Shown: positions 1 to 8,191 of the stretch, piece by piece
How positions within the stretch are numbered: position 1 is the first letter of the stretch
Layout: the number at the start of each line of letters is the position of its first letter
Source of the DNA: Clostridia bacterium
GTDB lineage: Bacteria; Bacillota; Clostridia; Christensenellales; CAG-138
Length of the DNA: 64,000 nt
Reading direction: 5' to 3'
Assembly (NCBI GenBank): GCA_017448545.1
Contig: JAFSLH010000005.1
Location: 163,296-227,295, forward strand
Made by a program: the position numbers and the translations under genes
Notes under the pieces: generated by a model
What the model saw: the letters and a program-made list of their open reading frames with translations, nothing else
Told to the model about the DNA's origin: nothing
The model's database searches: none

Positions 1-1
1 T

Positions 2-1405
2 CTGTCGCAGCTGTTCCGCGGATTCTCCGTTTCGCTGAAAGGCGCTTCTTCCTTTGACGCGGCGGCGTTTGTTGCCGCGCTGGAAGCCGGTTCTGCAAAA
101 GCCTACAAAGCGGTCATGCGGCCGAAAGAAGGTACGATTCTGACCGTTTCCCGCATGATTGCCGAAGATTGCCGTGCAGCGCTTGACGAAAACCCCGATT
201 TGCGCTTCGATCAGATCATGGAAAAGGTTCTGCAGTACGGCGACGAAGCGCTCAAAAAGACGCCGGATCTGCTGCCGGTTCTGAAGGAAGCAGGCGTCGT
301 CGACAGCGGCGGCATGGGCCTGATGATGGTATATCGCGGATTCATGGCTGTTCTGAACGGCGAAGACATCGGCGCTGCTTCCGACGTGGAGCCGAAACAG
401 GAAGAGACTTATCTCGGCGAACAGCAGGGCGAAGCTGCGAACCTCGAAGTGTTTGATACGGACAGCATTGAGTTCGGCTATTGCTCGGAATTCTTTATCA
501 TCCATCTGAAGGAAGGTTTCTCAGAACGCGATCTGGAACAGATTCGCGATTTCTATAACCGGCTGGGCGATTCGCTCGTGCTCGCGCCCGGCGATGATTT
601 TGTCAAGATTCATGTGCATTCCAACGCGCCAGGCGATGTGCTCCGGTTTGCGCTGCAGTACGGCGAACTGGATAAGATCAAGATCGAAAACATGCGCGAA
701 CAGAATCGGCAGCTTCTCAACGAACGCGCCAAAAACGAGCGCGAATATGCGCTGCTCGCCGTTTCGGCCGGTATCGGAATTGATGAAGTGTTCCACAGCA
801 TCGGCGTAGAACAGCTGATTTCCGGCGGACAAACGATGAATCCGAGCATTGACACGATTGTGAACGCGGTTCGTGCCTGCAATGCGCGCAATGTCTTTGT
901 TCTCCCGAACAACTCCAATATCATCCTTGCCGCAGAACAGGCAAAAGAGCTTTGCAGCTGCAACGTCGTGGTGCTCCACACCAAGACCATTCCGCAGGGC
1001 ATTACCGCCGCTATGGCGTTCAATCCCGATGCATCGCTCGAAGAGAACACCGAAAGCATGGAGGATGCGATTTCCCTCGTCGTTTCCGGCGCTGTGACGT
1101 ACGCAATCCGCGATACCAGCATTAACGGGAACCAGATCCACGAAGGCGATATTATCGGCCTGATGGACAACAAGATTGTTTCGGTCCATACCGGCGTTGC
1201 CGATACAGTAGAGGATTTGCTCGAGCAAATGGTGGAGAAGAGCGGTATCGACGAGCCGATCGTGAACCTGTACTACGGCGATCAGGTTTCAGCCGAGCAG
1301 GCGGAGGAGCTGTGCACAAATCTGTCCGAAGCCCGTCCGGAGGCGGAATTCATTCTGACGCCCGGCGAGCAGCCGCTGTACTATTACTACCTATCGGTGG
1401 AATAA
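2..1405 (+). CDS. fakA: Fatty acid kinase catalytic subunit FakA (YloV, DAK2 family), 5' end outside window
   Basis: The reading frame is open from the left edge of the window, so the start codon lies upstream. The first visible residues (LSQLFRGF) belong to the end of the nucleotide-binding motif region of the DhaL/DAK2 domain, and VDSGGMGL near 302-325 is the second typical DAK2 block. The remainder is the long C-terminal FakA region with the SIEFGYCSEF stretch. FakA phosphorylates fatty acids held by FakB (DegV) proteins to make acyl phosphate for phospholipid synthesis. In Bacillus the gene lies a few genes before recG, and here recG follows directly, which supports the call. It ends at a short hairpin 7 nt after the stop. 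No frameshift is seen. Confidence 0.9.
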   Translation: MSQLFRGFSVSLKGASSFDAAAFVAALEAGSAKAYKAVMRPKEGTILTVSRMIAEDCRAALDENPDLRFDQIMEKVLQYGDEALKKTPDLLPVLKEAGVVDSGGMGLMMVYRGFMAVLNGEDIGAASDVEPKQEETYLGEQQGEAANLEVFDTDSIEFGYCSEFFIIHLKEGFSERDLEQIRDFYNRLGDSLVLAPGDDFVKIHVHSNAPGDVLRFALQYGELDKIKIENMREQNRQLLNERAKNEREYALLAVSAGIGIDEVFHSIGVEQLISGGQTMNPSIDTIVNAVRACNARNVFVLPNNSNIILAAEQAKELCSCNVVVLHTKTIPQGITAAMAFNPDASLEENTESMEDAISLVVSGAVTYAIRDTSINGNQIHEGDIIGLMDNKIVSVHTGVADTVEDLLEQMVEKSGIDEPIVNLYYGDQVSAEQAEELCTNLSEARPEAEFILTPGEQPLYYYYLSVE

Positions 1406-1411
1406 CAATCC

Positions 1412-1437
1412 GAGCCGCACAACGCGGCTCTTTTCTG
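1412..1437 (+). terminator. Hairpin after fakA, immediately before recG
   Basis: A perfect 7-bp stem (GAGCCGC at 1412-1418, GCGGCTC at 1424-1430) with a 5-nt loop is followed by TTTTCT. It looks like a weak intrinsic terminator or attenuator. The recG start codon begins only 8 nt after the stem, so read-through transcripts would hold the hairpin over the ribosome landing site. Confidence 0.55.
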
Positions 1438-1438
1438 T

Positions 1439-3430
1439 ATGGAGCTGAAATCCGTCAAAGGGCTCGGTCCGAAGCGACTTTCCCTGTTGGAACAAATGCA
1501 GATCACCTCGTTCGCCGATCTTGTTCAGTACTATCCGAGCGAATACCTGAACAATTCGGAGATCGTACCGATAGCGGACGCGCCGGAAGGTGTGTCCGTT
1601 ACCATGCGTGTTCGCGTGATCGGCGACGCATCCGTGTTTTATCATCAGGGGAAGACAATCGTTTCACAACGCGTCAGCGACGAATCCGACAAACTGACCA
1701 TCCGTTGGATGAATCAACCGTACCGTGCCAATCAATACGGGATCGGATCCGAATTACTGGTCTGCGGCAAGGTGACGCGAAAGCGCGGCGCTGTGCTGTA
1801 CAACCCGCGCGTACTGCCGCCGGACGGCGGGATCGTTCCGATCTACGATCTTCCGAAAGGGCTTTCACAAAGCGTATTTCGTGCTGCCATGGCGGAAGCG
1901 CTTGCAGCCGTTCCGATTTCCGATCCGCTGCCGGAATCCGTTACAGAACGGTTCGGCTTATGCGCCTTATCGGATGCGCTTCAGGAGATTCATTTTCCTG
2001 CCGAAACCGAAAAGCTGTTTCGTGCCCGTTATCGGGTGCAGTTTGATCGCGCATTTTATTATTTCCTCGCAGTAGCTGCGTTTCGTGAAGCCAATCGGCT
2101 TCGGAACGGAATCGCTTTTTCGACCGAAGGCGTGTTGGACGAATATCTTTCTTCCTTGCCGTTTACGCCTACGAACGCGCAGATGCGCGTATTGCATGAA
2201 GTGGAGGACGATCTCAAAAACAGCGTGCCAATGAACCGTTTAATTCAGGGCGACGTCGGCTCCGGCAAAACCATGATCGCCGGATATGCGCTTTCCGTTG
2301 CCGAGCATTCCGGAAAACAAGGCGTATTGCTCGCACCGACGGAGATCCTTGCCCGGCAGCATTATCAAAAGCTTTCTGCGTTATTCGGTGATCGCGCCAT
2401 GCTGTACATCGGCAGCATGACAGCAAAAGAGAAACGGCTTGCGCAGGAGGCCATCTCGTCCGGAACAGCGCACGTTCTGATCGGTACGCATGCGCTTTTG
2501 TCGGATCAGGTGCATTTTCAATCGCTCGGCCTGCTGGTCACGGACGAGCAGCACAGGTTCGGCGTAGAACAGCGTGCGAAAATGGAAGCAAAAGGCGTTC
2601 GCCCCGACGTGCTTGTCATGTCGGCAACGCCGATTCCGCGAACGCTGGCGCTTTTACTGTATTCAGACCTGTCGCTTTCTCTGATCGACGAGCTTCCGCA
2701 GGGCCGCAAGCCGATCCAAACGAACTTCGTCCCGCAGCCGCGCCGTCTGAACATGTATCTCTATGTCGGAAAGCAGGTAACGGAAAAGAATGAACGTGCG
2801 TTCGTTGTCTGTCCGCTGATCGAGCCGACGGAGGGCTACGAATCGCTTTCCGCCGAAGAGGTACATGCGGAGCTTTGCGCGCTTCTGCCGGAAGTCTCCA
2901 TCGGACTGCTGCACGGCCGTATGAAAGAAGACGAGAAAACGATTGTTATGGAAGCGTTCCGAACCGGATCGATTCGGATTCTCGTCAGTACGACCGTCGT
3001 GGAAGTCGGCGTCGACGTCCCGGAAGCGACGTTCATGATTATCGAAGGCGCGGACCATTTCGGTCTTGCCACCCTGCATCAGCTGCGCGGACGCGTAGGA
3101 CGCAGCGATCGTCCGTCCGTTTGCTATCTGCTTGCGCAAAAGCCGTCTCAAAATGCGCGCGAACGGATTCAAACGATGCTGCTCTGCTCCGACGGATTTG
3201 CCATCGCGCAAAAAGATATGGAGATGCGCGGGTACGGCGACCTGTTCGGCGTTCGGCAAAGCGGCGACGGTGCGCTTTCTCGTTTCTTATCCGGCTGCAC
3301 GGTTGAACTGCTGGAACAGTCGAGCGCAGCGGCGCAGGAAGTCTTGCATACGCCTTCTCTCCGAAGCAACGAACTGATCCGATTCGCTCTGGAACGATAC
3401 ATCGGAGAATCCAATATCGCCCGAAATTAA
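1439..3430 (+). CDS. recG: ATP-dependent DNA helicase RecG
   Basis: A 663-aa protein, close to the usual RecG length. The N-terminal wedge domain starts with VKGLGPKR, which is the normal beginning of the family, so the ATG at 1439 is right; fakA stops in the same frame at 1403-1405 and leaves no earlier start. Walker A is GDVGSGKT (about residue 270), the DEAD-box equivalent is DEQH (about 369), and the helicase C domain ends with the QLRGRVGR motif. RecG reverses stalled replication forks and migrates branched DNA. The odd point is translation initiation: no Shine-Dalgarno sequence precedes the ATG and a hairpin sits just in front. A clear terminator follows. Confidence 0.97.
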   Translation: MELKSVKGLGPKRLSLLEQMQITSFADLVQYYPSEYLNNSEIVPIADAPEGVSVTMRVRVIGDASVFYHQGKTIVSQRVSDESDKLTIRWMNQPYRANQYGIGSELLVCGKVTRKRGAVLYNPRVLPPDGGIVPIYDLPKGLSQSVFRAAMAEALAAVPISDPLPESVTERFGLCALSDALQEIHFPAETEKLFRARYRVQFDRAFYYFLAVAAFREANRLRNGIAFSTEGVLDEYLSSLPFTPTNAQMRVLHEVEDDLKNSVPMNRLIQGDVGSGKTMIAGYALSVAEHSGKQGVLLAPTEILARQHYQKLSALFGDRAMLYIGSMTAKEKRLAQEAISSGTAHVLIGTHALLSDQVHFQSLGLLVTDEQHRFGVEQRAKMEAKGVRPDVLVMSATPIPRTLALLLYSDLSLSLIDELPQGRKPIQTNFVPQPRRLNMYLYVGKQVTEKNERAFVVCPLIEPTEGYESLSAEEVHAELCALLPEVSIGLLHGRMKEDEKTIVMEAFRTGSIRILVSTTVVEVGVDVPEATFMIIEGADHFGLATLHQLRGRVGRSDRPSVCYLLAQKPSQNARERIQTMLLCSDGFAIAQKDMEMRGYGDLFGVRQSGDGALSRFLSGCTVELLEQSSAAAQEVLHTPSLRSNELIRFALERYIGESNIARN

Positions 3431-3455
3431 AAATCGCCGAAACCGGCGATTTTCT
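3431..3455 (+). terminator. Terminator of recG (probably bidirectional)
   Basis: A perfect 9-bp stem (AAATCGCCG at 3431-3439, CGGCGATTT at 3444-3452) with loop AAAC begins right after the recG stop. The minus strand also has a T-rich 3' side, so it may end the converging spore-protein transcript as well. Confidence 0.8.
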
Positions 3456-3513
3456 GACTGCTGCTCCCTGTGTATCTGGGAGCAAAATGGAATCCGTTAT
3501 TCTATCTTGATCG

Positions 3514-3711
3514 TTACTGGATATTCTTCTCGGCGTATTCGATCATACGCTTGACCATCTCGCCGCCGATCGAACCGGCTTCGCGGGAAGTCAGCTCGCC
3601 GTTTTCACCGTTGTTCAGGTCGATGTTCAGCGAAGAAGCAACTTCGGTCTTGAGATCATGCAGCTTGCTCTTGCTGCCGCTTTCTTTCTGCGTAGATTTC
3701 TTGTTCGTCAT
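3514..3711 (-). CDS. Small acid-soluble spore protein, alpha/beta type
   Basis: A 65-aa protein. The first 20 residues are rich in Lys and Ser. They are followed by LKTEVASSLNI, which holds the region cut by the germination protease (the TEVA block), and by GSIGGEMVKRMIEYAE, the conserved DNA-binding half of alpha/beta SASPs. These proteins coat forespore DNA in the A-form and protect it from UV, heat and chemicals. A strong GGAGG lies 8 nt before the ATG, and a sigma-G-like promoter is seen upstream (3740-3769). It is a monocistronic gene between convergent recG and divergent miaB. It is direct evidence that the organism forms endospores or descends from a spore former. Confidence 0.93.
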   Translation of the reverse strand: MTNKKSTQKESGSKSKLHDLKTEVASSLNIDLNNGENGELTSREAGSIGGEMVKRMIEYAEKNIQ

Positions 3712-3739
3712 GGTTTCACCTCCTTGTTCGTGATGGTCT

Positions 3740-3769
3740 TATCATTCGCCTTTTTGCGTTTTGCTATGC
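3740..3769 (-). promoter_or_regulatory. Candidate sigma-G promoter of the spore protein gene
   Basis: On the minus strand GCATA (3765-3769) is followed after 18 nt by AATGATA (3740-3746). This fits the forespore sigma-G pattern GHATR-18-CATNHTA with one mismatch at the first -10 base. The same arrangement is seen before spoVT. Confidence 0.6.
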
Positions 3770-3803
3770 AATCCATTTTTTGCAAGTTTCAAAAACTCCT
3801 ATC

Positions 3804-3832
3804 TTGTGCTGTGTCGTATTCTGCGGTATAAT
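3804..3832 (+). promoter_or_regulatory. Sigma-A promoter of the miaB operon
   Basis: TTGTGC (3804-3809), a 17-nt spacer and a perfect TATAAT (3827-3832) lie 26 nt before the miaB ATG. Confidence 0.7.
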
Positions 3833-3858
3833 AGAATGAAAATGTATGGAGAAATTGT

Positions 3859-5265
3859 ATGTCTGAACGTAAATTTGTCCCGCAAGCGGAACTGGATCGT
3901 CAGTTTTCGATTTGCGATCAACTGAAAAAAGAGATTGAGCCGCGCGGCCTTACGTTTTATGTGGAAACGTTCGGTTGTCAGATGAACGTGCGCGACAGCG
4001 AAACGATCAAAGGCATTCTGACCAATATCGGCTACGGAGAAGCGCCTGACAAGGAACACGCCGATCTGATTCTGTATAATACCTGCTGCGTAAGGGAGCA
4101 CGCCGAAAAGCGCCTGATGGGCAATATCGGTGCGCTGAAAGAGCTGAAAGAAGCGAATCCCGGACTGATCATCGGCGTTTGCGGCTGCATGATGCAGCAG
4201 GAAGGCGTTGCGAAAAAATTATTACGCAGGTTTCCGCACGTCAATCTCGTCTTCGGTACGCACGTTTTGCATCGGCTTCCCGAAATGCTGGCGCACGTTT
4301 TTGCCGGCGATCGGCTTGCGATGACGGGGGAGGAAGACTTTGCAATTGCCGAGGGCTTGCCGCAGCTTCGGGACAATCCCCGCAGTGCGTTTGTCAATAT
4401 TACGTTCGGCTGCAACAATTTCTGCACCTACTGTATCGTTCCTTACGTGCGCGGACGCGAACGCAGCCGCGATCCCGAAGCGATCCGTGCAGAAGTCGCC
4501 GCACTGTGTGCATCCGGCGTCACGGAAATCACGCTGCTCGGGCAAAACGTAAACTCCTATGCGAACGATCTCGAATCGGGGTCGTTTGCCGAGCTTCTCT
4601 CTCTCTTAAACGATGTGCCCGGATTGAAACGCCTTCGGTTCATGTCCTCGCATCCGAAAGATCTGAACGATGACGTCATCCGCGCGATCCGGGAAACTGA
4701 CAAGGTCTGCCATCATGTGCATCTTCCGGTTCAGTCCGGCAGCAATGCGATCCTGAGGCGCATGAACCGGCGCTATACACGCGAGCAGTATCTGGAGATC
4801 ATTCGGAAACTGCGGGAAGCGGTTCCGGACATTGAGTTTACGACGGATATTATCGTCGGTTTTCCGGGAGAGACGGAGGAGATGTTCCACGAAACTCTTT
4901 CCCTCGTTGAGGAGGTCGGGTTTGCCGCAGCCTTTACGTTTGCATATTCGCCGCGCAACGGTACGCCGGCCGCGCGCATGGAGGATCAGATTCCGGAGGA
5001 TAGTAAGAAACGCCGGCTGTATGAGCTGAACGATTTGCAAGCCCAAAAAACAGTGGAAAACAATCAGAAATACATCGGCTATACAGGCGAGCTGTTGGTA
5101 GAAGGCTGCGATGATCGCGGTACGGAAACGATGCTGTACGGTAAGTATCAAAACTTCAAGATGGTGTACTTTCCGGGAGATCCGTCCCTTTTGAACCGCT
5201 ATGTGAACGTTCGGGTTCTGCGCGCCGAACGCAACTCGTTGATCGGAGAACAAATCCATGGGTGA
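3859..5265 (+). CDS. miaB: tRNA-2-methylthio-N6-dimethylallyladenosine synthase MiaB
   Basis: A 468-aa radical SAM methylthiotransferase. The N-terminal UPF0004 domain begins with FYVETFGCQMNVRDS and continues with two further Cys (NTCCV, GVCGCM) that bind the auxiliary 4Fe-4S cluster. The radical SAM triad CNNFCTYC is near residue 190, and a C-terminal TRAM domain closes the protein. MiaB adds the 2-methylthio group to i6A37 of tRNAs reading UNN codons, acting after MiaA, whose gene is in the same operon. GGAG (3848-3851) precedes the ATG. The stop overlaps the next gene by 8 nt. Confidence 0.97.
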   Translation: MSERKFVPQAELDRQFSICDQLKKEIEPRGLTFYVETFGCQMNVRDSETIKGILTNIGYGEAPDKEHADLILYNTCCVREHAEKRLMGNIGALKELKEANPGLIIGVCGCMMQQEGVAKKLLRRFPHVNLVFGTHVLHRLPEMLAHVFAGDRLAMTGEEDFAIAEGLPQLRDNPRSAFVNITFGCNNFCTYCIVPYVRGRERSRDPEAIRAEVAALCASGVTEITLLGQNVNSYANDLESGSFAELLSLLNDVPGLKRLRFMSSHPKDLNDDVIRAIRETDKVCHHVHLPVQSGSNAILRRMNRRYTREQYLEIIRKLREAVPDIEFTTDIIVGFPGETEEMFHETLSLVEEVGFAAAFTFAYSPRNGTPAARMEDQIPEDSKKRRLYELNDLQAQKTVENNQKYIGYTGELLVEGCDDRGTETMLYGKYQNFKMVYFPGDPSLLNRYVNVRVLRAERNSLIGEQIHG

Positions 5266-5596
5266 ACTGAAAACGTATTTGACGCTGTTGAACGATCTTC
5301 GTTCCGACAAGGCGCTGATGCAGATCATTGACGAATACGAATACACGACGAAGCAGCTTTCTGCTTTGCTTCAAAACCCGGATTACGATCCGGCGGAGGC
5401 AATCCGGTTGACCAACGACGCCGAGTATCTTTCCGCAATCATCGCGTCCAACCCGAAATACAACGCGTATATGACCGCACGCAAGCAGTTTGAAGCTTCG
5501 GTAGCGGCAAAGATTCAACATACCGGCATACCCGGATGCAACTGCGCAATGTGCAAAAACGCATCCAAACGAAAGAAGTTCGAAGAGGAATCATGA
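5258..5596 (+). CDS. YlbF/YmcA family protein
   Basis: A 112-aa, mostly helical protein of the YlbF/YmcA (DUF964) family. The position between miaB and mutS matches ymcA in Bacillus (ymcB-ymcA-cotE-mutS). In Bacillus, YmcA, YlbF and YaaT form an iron-sulfur complex that steers RNase Y and affects sporulation and competence. This protein ends with a Cys cluster (GCNCAMC, residues about 94-100) and a basic tail, which is more like YlbF than YmcA and could supply cluster ligands. It overlaps miaB by 8 nt and mutS by 4 nt, so it is translationally coupled to both. Confidence 0.82.
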   Translation: MGELKTYLTLLNDLRSDKALMQIIDEYEYTTKQLSALLQNPDYDPAEAIRLTNDAEYLSAIIASNPKYNAYMTARKQFEASVAAKIQHTGIPGCNCAMCKNASKRKKFEEES

Positions 5597-8190
5597 AACA
5601 GAAGCTTTCCCCGATGATGCAGCATTATATGGCGATCAAGGAGCAATATCCCGATTGCTTTGTATTTTACCGCCTCGGCGACTTTTACGAGATGTTCTTT
5701 GACGACGCCGTTAAAGGCTCCAAGATTCTGGAACTGACTCTGACCGGTCGGGATTGCGGGCTGGAGGAGCGCGCGCCGATGTGCGGCGTTCCGTATCATT
5801 CGGTCGACGCCTACATCAACAAAATGATTCAGGCCGGCCACAAGGTCGCGATCTGCGAACAGATGGAGGATCCCGCGCTCGCAAAAGGGCTTGTCGAACG
5901 CAGCGTTGTCCGCGTCATTACGCCCGGAACGGTGATCGAAGAGGACATTCTCGACGCCTCGAAAAACAATTATCTTGCCGCCATCGATCAGACAAAGGCC
6001 GGTATCGGGCTCGCTTACTGCGATATCTCCGTCGGGCTGTTCTGTGCCTCTGAATTTTTCGGGCCAACAGCAAACGCCGATCTGTTCGACGAATTGAACC
6101 GGCTGAACCCGATGGAAGTTTTGGTGAACGAATCACTTTTTGAGGATGCCGTTCTTGCCAAGAAACTGCAAAGCGCATTCTTTGTTGAAAGAACGCCGGA
6201 CGTCCGCTTCCATCCCGGTCAATCTGCCGAACGGCTGACTTCGCATTTCAAGGTTGCGTCTCTTGCCGGATATGGGCTCGACGGCAAAACGCTCGCCGTC
6301 GGTGCGTGCGGCGCGCTCTTACAATACCTGGAAGAAACGCAAAAGAACTCTCTCTCACATCTGCACGGTATTCGTTACGTTTCGCGCAGCGGCTATATGC
6401 AGCTTGACGTCGCAACGCGGCGAAATCTGGAACTGACGACGCCGCTCCGCTTTGACGGCAATCCGAAGGAAACGCTGCTGTATCTGCTCAATGCGACCAA
6501 GACGCGGATGGGCGCGCGCATGCTGCGCAACTGGATCGACTGTCCTCTGCAGAGCAAAGAAGCAATCGACAGACGGCTCGATGCGGTAGCGTCGCTGTAC
6601 GCCGATATGCGTACGCGAAAATCGCTCCGCGGCTGCCTGGATTCCGTCTATGACGTGGAACGGCTGACGAGCAAGATCGCATACGGCTCCGTCAACGGGC
6701 GGGACTGCGTCGCGCTTGCCAACTCTCTGCGCCAGATCATCCCGATCTGCATGCTGCTCGGCGGTATTCCGGCCGAAGCGATCGACACGATTACGCGCCG
6801 GCTCGATCCGATGGACGACGTTGTGTCTTTGATCGATTCTGCCATCGCACCGAATCCTCCCGTAAACGTAAAGGACGGCGGGCTGATCCGACCGGGTTAC
6901 AGCGCGGAGGTGGATGAGCTTCGCTCGATTTCAACCGACAGTAAACGCTGGCTGGAAGAGCTTGCGGCGCGGGAACGCGAATCGACCGGCATCAAAACGC
7001 TGCGAATCGGTTATAACCGCGTTTTCGGCTATTATATTGAAGTGACGAAGTCGTTCACGAGCATGATTCCGTACTATTACGAGCGGCGGCAAACGCTTGC
7101 GAACGCGGAACGGTACATCACGCCCGAACTGAAAGAACTGGAAGAAAAGATTCTCGGCGCATCGGAACGGCTGATCGCACTGGAAACAGAACTGTTCGGC
7201 AAGATCAAGGAAGCGCTTCTTTCCACGACCGACCGACTGCAGCGGAACGCAAGCCTGCTCGCGGAACTCGACGTATACCAATCGTTTGCCGAGGTCGCCG
7301 TTTCCAACCGTTATGTTCGACCGACCGTATCGACGGATCCGATTCTCTCGATTTCCGGCGGACGCCATCCGATCGTGGAAAGGCGTCTGAAAGACGGGTT
7401 TATTCCGAACGACGTCACGATGGACGTAAACGATAATCGTCTTCTGATCGTAACCGGTCCGAATATGGCCGGTAAATCGACCTATATGCGGCAGGTCGCC
7501 CTGATTACGCTGATGGCGCATATCGGCTCGTTTGTCCCGGCGGACAGCGCCGAAATCGGCATCGTCGACCGTATCTTTACGCGCATCGGCGCAAGTGACA
7601 GCCTTGCTTCCGGGCAAAGCACATTCATGGTCGAAATGAGCGAGATGGCGAATATCGTCAACAACGCGACGCGAAACAGCCTTTTGATCCTGGATGAAAT
7701 CGGGCGCGGAACGAGCACGTATGACGGGCTCAGCATCGCGTGGTCCGTTTTGGAGTATATCGCTAATCCCGTCCTGTGCGGCGCAAAAACACTGTTTGCG
7801 ACGCATTACCATGAACTGTCCGAGCTGGAAGGGAAACTGCAGGGCGTTGTGAATTACCGTATCACGGTAAAAGAAATCGGCGACGATATTCTGTTTTTGC
7901 GAAAGATCGTTCGCGGAAGCGCCGATAAGTCGTTCGGGATTCAGGTCGCGCGGCTTGCCGGCCTGCCGGATGAGATCGTCTCCCGCGCCAAGGAGATTCT
8001 GTCGAGCATCGAGGCGTCCGATCCGTTGCTCAGCGGAAGAAAACAGGATGCTCCCGCGGCTTCTTCAGAAGCCCAAAATCCCGTCGCAGTATCGATTCTG
8101 CGGGATTTGCAGAAACTGAATCTGAACGAAATGACGCCGATTGACGCTTTCCTGAAGCTTCATGAATATCTCGACGCACTAAAGGTGTAA
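5593..8190 (+). CDS. mutS: DNA mismatch repair protein MutS
   Basis: An 865-aa protein, the normal MutS1 length. The start at 5593 overlaps the previous stop (ATGA) and gives MKQKLSPMMQHY, the standard N-terminus with GDFYEMF at about 31-37, including the Phe-x-Glu mismatch wedge. The core and clamp domains follow. Walker A (GPNMAGKS, residues 622-629) and Walker B (LILDEIGRGTSTYDG) are intact. MutS recognises mismatches and recruits MutL, encoded 1 nt downstream. A longer in-frame start at 5536 lies within the YlbF gene and lacks homology, so it was not used. Confidence 0.98.
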   Translation: MKQKLSPMMQHYMAIKEQYPDCFVFYRLGDFYEMFFDDAVKGSKILELTLTGRDCGLEERAPMCGVPYHSVDAYINKMIQAGHKVAICEQMEDPALAKGLVERSVVRVITPGTVIEEDILDASKNNYLAAIDQTKAGIGLAYCDISVGLFCASEFFGPTANADLFDELNRLNPMEVLVNESLFEDAVLAKKLQSAFFVERTPDVRFHPGQSAERLTSHFKVASLAGYGLDGKTLAVGACGALLQYLEETQKNSLSHLHGIRYVSRSGYMQLDVATRRNLELTTPLRFDGNPKETLLYLLNATKTRMGARMLRNWIDCPLQSKEAIDRRLDAVASLYADMRTRKSLRGCLDSVYDVERLTSKIAYGSVNGRDCVALANSLRQIIPICMLLGGIPAEAIDTITRRLDPMDDVVSLIDSAIAPNPPVNVKDGGLIRPGYSAEVDELRSISTDSKRWLEELAARERESTGIKTLRIGYNRVFGYYIEVTKSFTSMIPYYYERRQTLANAERYITPELKELEEKILGASERLIALETELFGKIKEALLSTTDRLQRNASLLAELDVYQSFAEVAVSNRYVRPTVSTDPILSISGGRHPIVERRLKDGFIPNDVTMDVNDNRLLIVTGPNMAGKSTYMRQVALITLMAHIGSFVPADSAEIGIVDRIFTRIGASDSLASGQSTFMVEMSEMANIVNNATRNSLLILDEIGRGTSTYDGLSIAWSVLEYIANPVLCGAKTLFATHYHELSELEGKLQGVVNYRITVKEIGDDILFLRKIVRGSADKSFGIQVARLAGLPDEIVSRAKEILSSIEASDPLLSGRKQDAPAASSEAQNPVAVSILRDLQKLNLNEMTPIDAFLKLHEYLDALKV

Positions 8191-8191
8191 A

